Source: JANWJE01 sp044326545
GTDB taxonomy: Bacteria > Chlamydiota > Chlamydiia > Chlamydiales > Parachlamydiaceae
Assembly (NCBI GenBank): GCA_044326545.1
Contig: JBIRBM010000004.1
Span: 1 to 64,000, forward strand
Length of the DNA stretch: 64,000 nucleotides
Direction: 5' to 3'
The position numbers were made by a program, and so were the translations under genes. The notes beneath the pieces were generated by a model that saw nothing but the letters and a program-made list of their open reading frames with translations, ran no database searches and had not been told where the DNA came from. Below are positions 26,511 through 35,270 of the stretch, piece after piece (within the stretch, counting starts at the first letter, position 1; each line of letters opens with the position of its first letter).

Positions 26511-27949
26511 AGAATGCAAGAGCTGTTCGATCCTTCCCCTCCTTTAAGGTCATTCTATTGTCGCTCATGTTGAGTGGATGCACAGTCACCCCTCGCTATG
26601 AATCCCCTGAAATGCCTCTTCCTAATGAATGGCATACACCACGATCGGCTGGAATGACTGACGAAAACGTGGATTGTTTTCTTTGGTGGGAATCACTTCA
26701 GGATTCAACTTTAACTGCTTTGATGCAGAGGGCTTCAGAAAATAATGTCGATTTATCGATTGCGCAAAGCGGGATTTTGCAGGCTCGCTTGATGAGAAAA
26801 GGGCAAGAGGCGGCTCTTTATCCCCATGTCGATGCGTCTTTGACAGGGGGAAACCTCTATTGCAGCAAAGATATGTTAAAACAGGCAGTGTGTGGGAAAG
26901 GAACCTCTCACAAGAACAATATCCCCTTTTTTGAGATAGGATTTGATGCCGATTGGGAAATCGATCTTTTTGGATTTCACACACATCAACGCAATGCTGC
27001 AGAGGCAAAAGTGGGGGCTGCAGAAGCCAATCTGCACGATGTTTGGATTTCCCTATCAGCCGAAGTTGCCCGCAATTATCTTGAGCTCAGAGGATTTCAA
27101 CAAAAACGGCATCTTCTCGAGCAAAATATTCAGACACTGCGCGACACGCTTCACTTAACAGAGGAACTTCTAAAGATCGGTGCGGTCAGTCAAATTCATG
27201 TCGCTCAAGCTGAACAACAACTGCATCAGCTTAAAGGAGAAGAGCCGCTCTTGAACCTCTCCATCGATCGGGCGATTCATCGTTTATCTGTTCTTTGCGG
27301 ATCCCCTCCAGGAGAGCTCTTTTGCGAATTAACCCCCTGCCAAGACCTTCCTCGCGTCCCTTGTGAAAAACCTTTAGGCCTCCCTTCAGAACTATTGAGG
27401 CGAAGACCTGATATCAGGAAAGCAGAAAGAGATTTAGCAGCTTCCACAGAAGATGTTGGAAGTGCTGTGGCAGCTCTTTATCCCCGCTTTTCGCTATCTG
27501 GATTCGTGGGGGAAATTGGAACTCACTTAAGTGCAATGACGAATGGACATGGAGTCACTTGGTTTGCCGCTCCTCAGCTTTTATTTCCAATTTTCAACAG
27601 CCGCCTGTTAAAACAAGATGTTGAGTTCAATCAAATTCTGGCCAACCAAGCCCTATGTCAATATCAAAAAACTGTATTAGCAGCCCTGGAAGAGGTCGAA
27701 AATGGAATGGCCTCTTTTCGGCATCTGTTGGAACAAGAACATCACTTAGATCAAACCTTGCATTTTAACACACAGATCTATCTGCTTCATTTAGATCTTT
27801 ATGAGAAAGGATTCAAAGACTACCTTGAAGTGTTGAGCTCAAAGCAATTGATGATAGAATCTAAAACTGCCTATTTGGAGGGGCAGATTCATCTGCTTTT
27901 AAATTATGTCTCTCTTTATAAGGCATTGGGAGGGGGATGGACTCCATAA
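26507..27949 (+). CDS. Outer-membrane efflux lipoprotein (NodT/TolC family)
   Basis: 480 residues. A lipoprotein signal ends LLSLMLSGC, followed by TVTPRYESPEMPLPNEW, the usual NodT start. Two helical OEP repeats; PSELLRRRPDIRKAERDLAA is the family-conserved turn. Its ATG overlaps the adaptor TGA (ATGA), so permease, ATPase, adaptor and channel form a full tripartite exporter operon. Substrate unknown; DevBCA relatives export glycolipids and MacAB relatives export peptides or macrolides. Confidence 0.92.
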   Translation: MKNARAVRSFPSFKVILLSLMLSGCTVTPRYESPEMPLPNEWHTPRSAGMTDENVDCFLWWESLQDSTLTALMQRASENNVDLSIAQSGILQARLMRKGQEAALYPHVDASLTGGNLYCSKDMLKQAVCGKGTSHKNNIPFFEIGFDADWEIDLFGFHTHQRNAAEAKVGAAEANLHDVWISLSAEVARNYLELRGFQQKRHLLEQNIQTLRDTLHLTEELLKIGAVSQIHVAQAEQQLHQLKGEEPLLNLSIDRAIHRLSVLCGSPPGELFCELTPCQDLPRVPCEKPLGLPSELLRRRPDIRKAERDLAASTEDVGSAVAALYPRFSLSGFVGEIGTHLSAMTNGHGVTWFAAPQLLFPIFNSRLLKQDVEFNQILANQALCQYQKTVLAALEEVENGMASFRHLLEQEHHLDQTLHFNTQIYLLHLDLYEKGFKDYLEVLSSKQLMIESKTAYLEGQIHLLLNYVSLYKALGGGWTP

Positions 27950-27958
27950 AGTCGTTTC

Positions 27959-28028
27959 ACTTATCTTACGCACGACAAGTGCGATTTGGGCTGAAGCCAA
28001 CATCGCGCTCCTCGTGGGTAAGGTGAGT
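27959..28028. repeat. Inverted repeat between convergent operons (CTTAC family)
   Basis: Arms ACTTATCTTACGCACGA (27959-27975) and TCGTGGGTAAGGTGAGT (28012-28028) pair with three mismatches. The interior begins aagtgcgatttgggctgaag, the family consensus. It lies exactly between the exporter operon and the converging nuo operon. A stray AGAACCTGTTC-family arm (ttgaacaggttct, 28031-28043) follows and reaches into the nuoN stop codon. Plausible bidirectional terminator. Confidence 0.7.
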
Positions 28029-28041
28029 CTTTGAACAGGTT

Positions 28042-29472
28042 CTAAGAAAAGAGAGCGGCAAATCCTCCCGGATACAATGACAAAAGAATAATCACGACAC
28101 AAGACACCACTGCCACTAGGGACGCCGGCCAAGAGATAGCCGTCTCGTTGCTTCCTAAAGATTGCCCTGAGAACATAATAGAAACAATTCTTAAATAATA
28201 GAAAATGGAAAAAATGGTCGTCAAAAGAGCGATCACCACTAAAAAAGCATATCCTGATTCGAATGCCCCCTTCAGCAGATAAAATTTAGCAAAGAAACCG
28301 GCTGTTGGAGGGATTCCTGCCAATGTGAGCAAAAAGAATGTCATCAAGGCAGCCACCCCAGGAGATCTACGGAAAAGGCCGTTTAAATCTGTCAGGCAAA
28401 CCCCTTCGCTTTGATGATCAAGGAGGGCTAAAAGAGAGAAAGCCCCCAATGTTGCGGCACTATAGACCACAAGATAAAATTCAAGTGAAGGAAGAGAGAG
28501 GGGATGATCTGCAATGAGGGGAATCAATAAAAATCCGGCATGTGAAATGCTTGAATAAGCAAAAAATCTCCTCAGCTGCAACTGCCTTAACGCCACAATA
28601 TTGGCATATCCCATTGAAGCGATGGCAAGCCAAGCAATCGCTTGATTCCACACAGGATTGAATTGGGGCAAAGCAATCAGAAAAACGCGGGCAAATGCGG
28701 CAAAAGCGCCAGCTTTTGCGCCAACCGCCATGAAGGCTGTCACAGGAGTTGGCGCTCCATCATAGACATCAGGAGCCCACGCATGAAAGGGAAAAAGAGC
28801 CGCTTTAAAGGCAAATCCAACTGTAATCATGGCAATTCCCCCTAAAAACAAATAACGCCCCGAAGAGCCTGATAATCCTTGATACTGAGCTAAAAGAGAG
28901 GTCAATTGCGTCGTGCCAACAGCGCCATATAGCAGAGCAATTCCATACAGAAGAAAAGCTGAGGCAACAGCACCGGTTAAGAAATATTTGATCGCAGATT
29001 CACTTGAAGATTCCCATCTCTTCATGTAACCGCACATCACATAAAGGGCAATCGACAACGTCTCTAAACCAAGAAATAGAGTCAGAAAATCAGCGGCAGC
29101 TCCCACAAGGAGCAATCCAAAAACAGCTGAGATTAAAAGAAAATGATACTCCCCTTTGCTCGCCTCAAAACGTTGAAAAAAAGAGGCTGATAAACACGAG
29201 GAGGCGATTGCAATCAACAAAAAAAGAAAGGTAAAAAACCGAGAGGTCGAATCAAAACTCAACCAAGGCGTCACCAATGGGTGATCACTTGCAGGAGCTG
29301 ATAAAGCAGCCAATAATGACAAAGAAAATCCCGCAATTGAAAAATACCCCCCCATTTTTTTCGCGATGTGTGGGACAAAAGTTTCGGCAAGTAAGATGCC
29401 AAGCGCAGCTGCAATCAAAATCAAAAAAGGGCTTAAAGCGGCAAAATCGCTGAATTGGAACGGTGCATTCAT
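28042..29472 (-). CDS. nuoN: NADH-quinone oxidoreductase subunit N
   Basis: 476 residues from ATG 29472 (MNAPFQFSDFAAL). The ATG overlaps the nuoM TGA (ATGA). The open frame continues 126 codons upstream, but that part is antisense-like to nuoM and not NuoN. Antiporter-like polytopic subunit of the complex I membrane arm, ~14 helices. Conserved: YFLTGAVASAFLLYG (helix 7 region), FKAALFPFHAWAPDVYDGAP (Lys/His channel residues) and FFLLTLAGIPPTAGFFAKFY. Last gene of the cluster. Confidence 0.95.
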   Translation of the reverse strand: MNAPFQFSDFAALSPFLILIAAALGILLAETFVPHIAKKMGGYFSIAGFSLSLLAALSAPASDHPLVTPWLSFDSTSRFFTFLFLLIAIASSCLSASFFQRFEASKGEYHFLLISAVFGLLLVGAAADFLTLFLGLETLSIALYVMCGYMKRWESSSESAIKYFLTGAVASAFLLYGIALLYGAVGTTQLTSLLAQYQGLSGSSGRYLFLGGIAMITVGFAFKAALFPFHAWAPDVYDGAPTPVTAFMAVGAKAGAFAAFARVFLIALPQFNPVWNQAIAWLAIASMGYANIVALRQLQLRRFFAYSSISHAGFLLIPLIADHPLSLPSLEFYLVVYSAATLGAFSLLALLDHQSEGVCLTDLNGLFRRSPGVAALMTFFLLTLAGIPPTAGFFAKFYLLKGAFESGYAFLVVIALLTTIFSIFYYLRIVSIMFSGQSLGSNETAISWPASLVAVVSCVVIILLSLYPGGFAALFS

Positions 29473-30938
29473 GGTCTTTCCTCTTGATTCAGATGAGGCA
29501 TCCTTTCCTCTATTGCTTGAACAACCGGTTTTAAAAGAACATTTGGATAAAGGCCGACCCAAAAGATCGATCCGATGAGAGGCAGAGCAATCAGTAACTC
29601 TTTGATCCCAATATCGGCAACCTTGTGTGGAAATATCCCTCTTGGGTGTTGAAAATAGGTGTGCTGCATCCATCTGAGCATATACATCACCGATAGAATC
29701 ACAGAGGTGCCTAGCAGTACAGTCAAGCCGGGGTGCTGCTGAAATAAACCATACAAAATCAACAATTCGCCAATAAATTGATTCGTCCCAGGAACAGCTA
29801 TCGATGATAAAACAAAAATCATGGTGACCCAACATAGAGAAGGAAAGCATTTGACAAGTCCATTAAAAGGCTCTATCAGAGTCGAACCTAACCTTTTTTC
29901 TAGCCAGCCCGCAACAAGGAATAAGCCTGCTATCGTGATTCCATGATTGATTGCTTGAAAAATAGCGCCTTCATGCGAGGTGTGGTTCCAAGCAAAAATG
30001 CCGACGATGATAAAATTGACATGAGAAAAACTGCTATAAGCAATCAATCGCTTATAATCATGTTGAGCCCAAGCTGCAAGCCCTCCATATAAAACCCCCG
30101 TAAGGGCCAATCCCAAAAACAATGGGCTCCACTCTTTTAAAAAGTCTGGAAAAAGTCCCAGTCCAATCCGTAAAAACCCATAAATCCCCGCTTTAGACAA
30201 GAGGGCGGACAGAAGGATGGTTCCTGAAGTAGAGGCTTGATCATAACTGTCAGGAAGCCAGCCATGAAAAGGGAACAAAGGAGTCTTAACAGAAAAAGCG
30301 AGGAGAAAAATGGCACAAATCCAACGGGCGTGTGGAACTTGCGAAGCGATGCTCGCTAATTGCTCTAAATTAAACGTTCCTTTCCCCTCGGCTGCTGCTC
30401 CAAAATAGAGAGCTAAAACAGCGGCAACGATTAACGACGACCCGGCGATCATATAAGTTAAAAATGTCAAGGCTGCCGATCGCCCCCTTTCTTTTCCCCA
30501 TAGCGTGATCATAAAAAAGAGGGGAAATAGCATTGCCTCCCAACACACAATGAAGAAGACCATATCTTGTGCTGTAAAAAATCCGATTAGCAAACCCTGA
30601 AGCAGTAAAACAGCTCCATAAAACATGTGTGGATAGGGAAGATCCTCTCTTTGGACGGCTAATAGGCTGATTGGAATGATCAATCCCGTTAAAGCCAGAA
30701 ACAAAAAAGAGAGAGAATCGACGCCCAATTCAAATTGAATGGAGAGTTGAGGAAACCATCCGTAGTGCACGCTCTCTCCTATCCATTGCTCCATCCCGAA
30801 TGAGAAGAGGAGCATCAAAGGAAGCAGGCTTAATAAGAGGGCGAGCCTCTTGATTGTCTGATTTGATTGTACAGGACTTAAGAACATCAAGAGTGAAGAC
30901 AAAAAGGGGGTGATAAATAGCATCATCAATTTAGACAT
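29469..30938 (-). CDS. nuoM: NADH-quinone oxidoreductase subunit M
   Basis: About 489 residues from ATG 30938 (MSKLMMLFITPF), 11 bp after nuoL; an in-frame start further upstream lies in nuoL. Antiporter-like proton-pumping subunit. Signatures: CWEAMLFPLFFMITLWG (Glu of helix 5), SVKTPLFPFHGWLPDSYDQA and AYSSFSHVNFIIVGI. Nearly all 14 helices are readable. Length normal. Confidence 0.95.
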   Translation of the reverse strand: MSKLMMLFITPFLSSLLMFLSPVQSNQTIKRLALLLSLLPLMLLFSFGMEQWIGESVHYGWFPQLSIQFELGVDSLSFLFLALTGLIIPISLLAVQREDLPYPHMFYGAVLLLQGLLIGFFTAQDMVFFIVCWEAMLFPLFFMITLWGKERGRSAALTFLTYMIAGSSLIVAAVLALYFGAAAEGKGTFNLEQLASIASQVPHARWICAIFLLAFSVKTPLFPFHGWLPDSYDQASTSGTILLSALLSKAGIYGFLRIGLGLFPDFLKEWSPLFLGLALTGVLYGGLAAWAQHDYKRLIAYSSFSHVNFIIVGIFAWNHTSHEGAIFQAINHGITIAGLFLVAGWLEKRLGSTLIEPFNGLVKCFPSLCWVTMIFVLSSIAVPGTNQFIGELLILYGLFQQHPGLTVLLGTSVILSVMYMLRWMQHTYFQHPRGIFPHKVADIGIKELLIALPLIGSIFWVGLYPNVLLKPVVQAIEERMPHLNQEERP

Positions 30939-30949
30939 GAGTCGATCTC

Positions 30950-32821
30950 TTAGAAAATAAAATAAGCAATGAGCAACACGGAACCGAGAACCATCCAAGC
31001 AATATAAGAACGAATTTGCCCGCTTTGCATCAGCTGTAGCTGAGCGGATATTCCTTGCGATGCAAAAGCCGCTCCACTGATGATCCCTTGAAAAACAGAA
31101 GGCTCAAGATCATCCACGATCATCCTTGCCATCCTTTTTAACGGCTTTACAAATAATCGATCATAGAGTTCATTCAGATAAAATTGATTTTTTAATAAGG
31201 CTAAAGGAGGACCTAACCGATCTTGATAATGGGTGTAAACGTAACTGGTCATCCCGACAGCAAACAAGGCGCATCCTATGGCCATCCAACTCTCGGGAGT
31301 TAAAGCAAAACCGCTGTGCAATTCAAATTCTCGTTGTGTCACTCCAACTTCATTTAAAAATTCCTCAAGGAGGGGGTGATCACCAAATGAATATCCCAGT
31401 CCGCCCCCTATTAGGGCAAGAAGTGCTAATATTGCAACGGGAATCAGCATGATAGGGGGAGCTTCACGCACCATTTTCGCTTCATCTACACTCAGATGCT
31501 GCGGGCCCAAAAAGGTGAGAGTATAAGCGCGCATCATATAAACACCGGTTAAAATAGAGGCCGCTAATGCAATAAAGAAAAGAAGGTCATATCCGGCCAT
31601 AAATTCTTGTTCTAGAATGAGATCTTTACTAAAGAAAGCGGCAAAAGGGGGAACCCCCGATAAAGCCAACGCTCCGATTAAAAAAAACCAATGGGTCTTA
31701 GTAAAAATTTGATGCAGCCCTCCCATTTTCCCCATATCGGTCGTTCCATGGAGCATATGAACAACATTGCCGGCCGAAAGAAAAAGAAGGGCTTTGACAA
31801 AAGCGTGCATCGTTAAGTGGAACATGGCGGAATAAAAAGCACCCGCTCCGCAAGCTAAAAACATAAATCCCAGCTGACTCACCGTTGAGAAAGCGAGCAC
31901 TTTTTTGAGATCAGTTTGAGCCGTTGCACACAGCGCAGCAAAAAGAGAGGTTACTCCCCCGACAATTCCGACAACCTGCATCGTGATAGGAGCCATTAAA
32001 AAGAGGGGGTGAAGTCTGACAACTAAATAGACTCCCGCTGTCACCATTGTCGCTGCATGGATTAAGGCCGAAACTGGCGTTGGACCCTGCATTGCATCAG
32101 GAAGCCAGGTGTAAAGAGGCAATTGAGCAGATTTCCCTATTGCTCCAATAAAATAGAGGAGCGTAAGAATTGTGATGACAGGGGCCCCTAAGACAAAAGA
32201 TTCTCCAACATGCCGGTTAATCTCTTGAATATCTCCCGTGCCAAAGAGAGTAAACGTCAAAATGAGAGCTAACAGAAAGCCTAAATCGCCTATTCGATTG
32301 ATAACAAAAGCTTTTAAAGCCGCTTGAGCAGCTTCTGGACGCGTATACCAAAATCCAATCAGAAAATAGGAGGCAAGACCCACTCCTTCCCACCCCAAAA
32401 AGAGAACAACAAGATCCCCTGCCAAGACAAGGAGAAGCATGCAAAAAACAAAAAAATTTAAAAAAGCAAAGTACCTTGCAACATCTTCTTCATCGCTCAT
32501 ATATCCAATTGAATAAAGATGAATTAAACATCCAATTCCGGTGATGATCAATGTCATCAGGAGCGATAATGCGTCTAGGTGAAGAGTGAAGTGTGCTTGA
32601 ATTCCTTTTAAAGGAATGAAGTGGAATAAGGTGAATGACTCTGCATTCATCCCTGCGTTCAAATAGAGAATAAGCAAGGTGATAAAAGAGAGAAAAGAGA
32701 GCAAAATCGTGCAGCAAGCAACTGACTGGGCTAAACGTCGACTGATCACCTGATAAAAGGCAACGATCCCTAAAAAGCCTATGAATGGAAGGAAAAGTCC
32801 TACAGACAAGAGGTATGGCAT
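30950..32821 (-). CDS. nuoL: NADH-quinone oxidoreductase subunit L
   Basis: 623 residues, the largest antiporter-like subunit. Conserved: FLGWEGVGLASYFLIGFWYT (key Glu), KSAQLPLYTWLPDAMQGPTP then VSALIHAATMV (Lys and His of the channel), and FMFLACGAGAFYSAMFHL. The C-terminal lateral helix region (~520-600, FYLNELYDRLFVKPLKRMAR) is present, so it is full-length. nuoK ends one base upstream. Confidence 0.96.
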   Translation of the reverse strand: MPYLLSVGLFLPFIGFLGIVAFYQVISRRLAQSVACCTILLSFLSFITLLILYLNAGMNAESFTLFHFIPLKGIQAHFTLHLDALSLLMTLIITGIGCLIHLYSIGYMSDEEDVARYFAFLNFFVFCMLLLVLAGDLVVLFLGWEGVGLASYFLIGFWYTRPEAAQAALKAFVINRIGDLGFLLALILTFTLFGTGDIQEINRHVGESFVLGAPVITILTLLYFIGAIGKSAQLPLYTWLPDAMQGPTPVSALIHAATMVTAGVYLVVRLHPLFLMAPITMQVVGIVGGVTSLFAALCATAQTDLKKVLAFSTVSQLGFMFLACGAGAFYSAMFHLTMHAFVKALLFLSAGNVVHMLHGTTDMGKMGGLHQIFTKTHWFFLIGALALSGVPPFAAFFSKDLILEQEFMAGYDLLFFIALAASILTGVYMMRAYTLTFLGPQHLSVDEAKMVREAPPIMLIPVAILALLALIGGGLGYSFGDHPLLEEFLNEVGVTQREFELHSGFALTPESWMAIGCALFAVGMTSYVYTHYQDRLGPPLALLKNQFYLNELYDRLFVKPLKRMARMIVDDLEPSVFQGIISGAAFASQGISAQLQLMQSGQIRSYIAWMVLGSVLLIAYFIF

Positions 32822-32822
32822 G

Positions 32823-33122
32823 TTATCCCTTCAACACATTGTATTGATCGATGTCGATCACTTGTTTAGATCGAAATAAATTGATCATGATGGCAAGCCC
32901 TACTGCAACCTCTGCAGCAGCAACCACTAAGACAAACAAAACCCAGATTAGACCGATTTGATTGCCCCACTCCCTTGCAAATGCAACAAAGAGGAGATTG
33001 GCAGCGTTCAACATCATCTCAATGGAGAGAAATAAAATTAAAGGATTACGGCTTTTTAACACCCCTATGATCCCGATTGAAAATAAACCCATGCTCATCA
33101 AAATAAAAAATGAAATATCCAC
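32823..33122 (-). CDS. nuoK: NADH-quinone oxidoreductase subunit K
   Basis: 99 residues with three membrane helices. Carries the conserved Glu residues in LSIEMMLNAANLLFVAFA and VLVVAAAEVAVGLAI, needed for proton transfer in this subunit. Follows nuoJ with no gap and precedes nuoL by one base. Confidence 0.95.
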   Translation of the reverse strand: MDISFFILMSMGLFSIGIIGVLKSRNPLILFLSIEMMLNAANLLFVAFAREWGNQIGLIWVLFVLVVAAAEVAVGLAIMINLFRSKQVIDIDQYNVLKG

Positions 33123-33635
33123 TTATCCCTCCTTTTTTGCAATATAGAGAGCTCCCACAACAGCCACTAAAAACAGCAAGACAATCGATTCAAAAGGGAT
33201 AAAAAAATCGAGATAAAGAGCTTGCCCAATAGCCTGGGCACTTCCAAATCCTTCAGGAAGATCCTTAACCGATTGTGTCAAAGGAAAGAATCGCGCCACA
33301 AAAAAAGGCAAGATAGAGATAAATAAGACGCCTGTCACTGTCAAAAAAAGAGGGGCGCTCTTAGCTTTAAACTGTGCCAATTGCTGATAAACATCTTGAA
33401 AGAGAACAACAACAAACACAAAAATCACGAGAATGGCACCTGCATAGACCAAAATCTGCATCAAGGCAATAAACTCTGCGTGAAGCTGCAAATCAAAAGC
33501 GGCAAGAAAAATAAGAGAGAGGAGGAAAGAGAGGCTGGCATACATGGGTTTGTCAAAGAGAACAACACCCATTGCAGAGAGAAGAAAGATGGCTCCCATC
33601 ACCCACTGAAGAAGACTGGCATGCACTCCGGCCAT
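33123..33635 (-). CDS. nuoJ: NADH-quinone oxidoreductase subunit J
   Basis: 170 residues with five helices. The helix-3 block LHAEFIALMQILVYAGAILV is diagnostic (pi-bulge, Tyr/Gly region). Ends directly at nuoK. The start is 2 bp after nuoI. Structural subunit linking quinone reduction to pumping. Confidence 0.94.
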   Translation of the reverse strand: MAGVHASLLQWVMGAIFLLSAMGVVLFDKPMYASLSFLLSLIFLAAFDLQLHAEFIALMQILVYAGAILVIFVFVVVLFQDVYQQLAQFKAKSAPLFLTVTGVLFISILPFFVARFFPLTQSVKDLPEGFGSAQAIGQALYLDFFIPFESIVLLFLVAVVGALYIAKKEG

Positions 33636-33637
33636 TC

Positions 33638-34117
33638 TTAAATCTCCCTTTTGGGGTCTCTGCCCGATTCACCCGGATATTTCTCCGTCAACATCTCTTT
33701 GGTAAAAATCATCGCGTCACGGGTATAAGTGGATAATTCATATTCATTGCTTAAAATAATGGCCCCTGTTGGACACGCCTCTTCACAATATCCGCAATAG
33801 ATGCAACGCATCATATTGATTTGAAAATCGGAGGCGTATCGCTCACCATGAGAATGGATATTGCCCGGTTCATTAGCTGCTGGCTTGACATAAATGGCCT
33901 GAGAGGGACAAACAATTGCACAAAGCTCGCAGCCCACGCAACGATCGAGACCATCTTCCCATTTGGTGAGATAGTGGAGCCCGCGAAAACGAGAAGCAAC
34001 TTGCCGTTTGACTTCAGGATAACAAATGGTGATAGGAGGCTTAAAAGCGTACTTTAATACAATAAAGAGCCCTCCAATCATTGAGGCCACTTTCGAAATT
34101 GTTTCTCTCATTTCCAA
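33638..34117 (-). CDS. nuoI: NADH-quinone oxidoreductase subunit I (two 4Fe-4S)
   Basis: 159 residues. Two complete ferredoxin-type motifs, CVGCELCAIVCP and CIYCGYCEEACP, hold clusters N6a and N6b that pass electrons to N2 and quinone. N-terminal amphipathic anchor (RETISKVASMIGGLFIVLK). It overlaps nuoH by 10 bp. It is a peripheral-arm subunit, yet the other peripheral-arm genes (nuoB-G) are not in the window. Confidence 0.96.
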   Translation of the reverse strand: MEMRETISKVASMIGGLFIVLKYAFKPPITICYPEVKRQVASRFRGLHYLTKWEDGLDRCVGCELCAIVCPSQAIYVKPAANEPGNIHSHGERYASDFQINMMRCIYCGYCEEACPTGAIILSNEYELSTYTRDAMIFTKEMLTEKYPGESGRDPKREI

Positions 34118-35091
34118 ACCAAAATAAAAAATGACGTGACGATTAAGTTAACGATTGCAAGAGGAGTCAAGACCTTCCAACCAATATCCATTAATTGGCC
34201 ATAACGGAAGCGGGCCATTGTCGCTCTGACCCACATAAAAAAGAAAATCAATACAAAGATTTTTAGAGCAAACCAAATAACCGGAATATCCCAAGGACCA
34301 TGCCAACCACCAAGAAAGAGGGTGACAGCGATGGCCGATACAGCCAGCATATTGATATACTCTCCCATAAAGAAAATAGCAAATTTCATCCCTCCATATT
34401 CCGTATGATACCCCCCCGTCAGTTCCTGTTCAGCTTCGGGTAAATCAAAAGGCGCTCGATTTGTCTCTGCAAACATGGTGATCACGTAAATGATAAAACT
34501 GACGGGGTGAGTCCAGACAAACCAGTGATTGCGCTGAGCCTCGACGATTGCATTGAGGTCTAATGTTCCGGCAGATAAGACAACGGTGAGAAGAGAAAGT
34601 CCCATCGGAATTTCGTAGCTGATCATTTGAGATGTCCCCCGCAATCCGCCCAAGAGGGAATAGCGATTATTGGATGACCACCCCGCCAGGACAACGGCAT
34701 AGACAGCAAGCGATGAAAAAGATAAAAAGAAGATCACCCCTGCATTGACATTTGCGATCTGCAGATTGAAGGGATATCCAAAAAGAGTGACTGTTCCGCC
34801 AAAAGGAATGAGGACAAAAGCAAAGAGAGCGCTAAAAAGAGCGATCGCCGGCGCAAGCCAATAGGTAAAAGGATCGACATTAGCAGGTTGGAAGCGCTCT
34901 TTGATTAGCAATTTAATGCCATCGGCAATCGGCTGGAGCAAACCAAAAGGACCTACCCGATTAGGGCCTAAACGAAGCTGCATTCTCGCCATCACGACCC
35001 GCTCCATAAACGTCATATAAGCAGAGGCCAGCATAAGGAGTGCAATCACAATAATTCCTTTAATGAGAGCCGGGATTGCAATAGAAAGCAT
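34108..35091 (-). CDS. nuoH: NADH-quinone oxidoreductase subunit H
   Basis: 327 residues with eight helices. Conserved quinone-site blocks: MERVVMARMQLRLGPNRVGP, FAETNRAPFDLPEAEQELT (loop with invariant Glu/Asp) and GYHTEYGG. First gene of this cluster; no nuoA-G upstream. A weak GGA lies 9 bp before the ATG. The 179-bp gap upstream (35092-35270) has A/T-rich promoter-like DNA and a dispersed repeat at 35202-35242. Confidence 0.96.
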   Translation of the reverse strand: MLSIAIPALIKGIIVIALLMLASAYMTFMERVVMARMQLRLGPNRVGPFGLLQPIADGIKLLIKERFQPANVDPFTYWLAPAIALFSALFAFVLIPFGGTVTLFGYPFNLQIANVNAGVIFFLSFSSLAVYAVVLAGWSSNNRYSLLGGLRGTSQMISYEIPMGLSLLTVVLSAGTLDLNAIVEAQRNHWFVWTHPVSFIIYVITMFAETNRAPFDLPEAEQELTGGYHTEYGGMKFAIFFMGEYINMLAVSAIAVTLFLGGWHGPWDIPVIWFALKIFVLIFFFMWVRATMARFRYGQLMDIGWKVLTPLAIVNLIVTSFFILVWK

Positions 35092-35201
35092 GTGAAAATT
35101 CCGTTTTAAACAAAAAAAAGGAGGTGATTGATAGACACATGAGTGTATATATACGGAATAAAGGAATTTTTATAGAAAAAAATCGTCTTGCGCTTAATTT
35201 G

Positions 35202-35242
35202 TACCATTTCCAAAAAATAATGTCATATTTGAGTGCGTGACA
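35202..35242. repeat. Dispersed 40-bp repeat, copy 1
   Basis: taccatttccaaaaaataat then gtcatatttgag, gtgcgtgaca. The same sequence with a 2-bp deletion and few changes occurs at 59226-59264 in the same orientation. Function unknown. Confidence 0.6.
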
Positions 35243-35270
35243 GCTCTTGATATGGCCCCTTTACAAAGTC

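Noticed and set aside
29473..29850. Upstream extension of the nuoN frame (126 codons)
   Set aside because: It overlaps nuoM on the same strand in another frame, contains no NuoN-like sequence, and the ATGA start at 29472 is a clean coupling signal.
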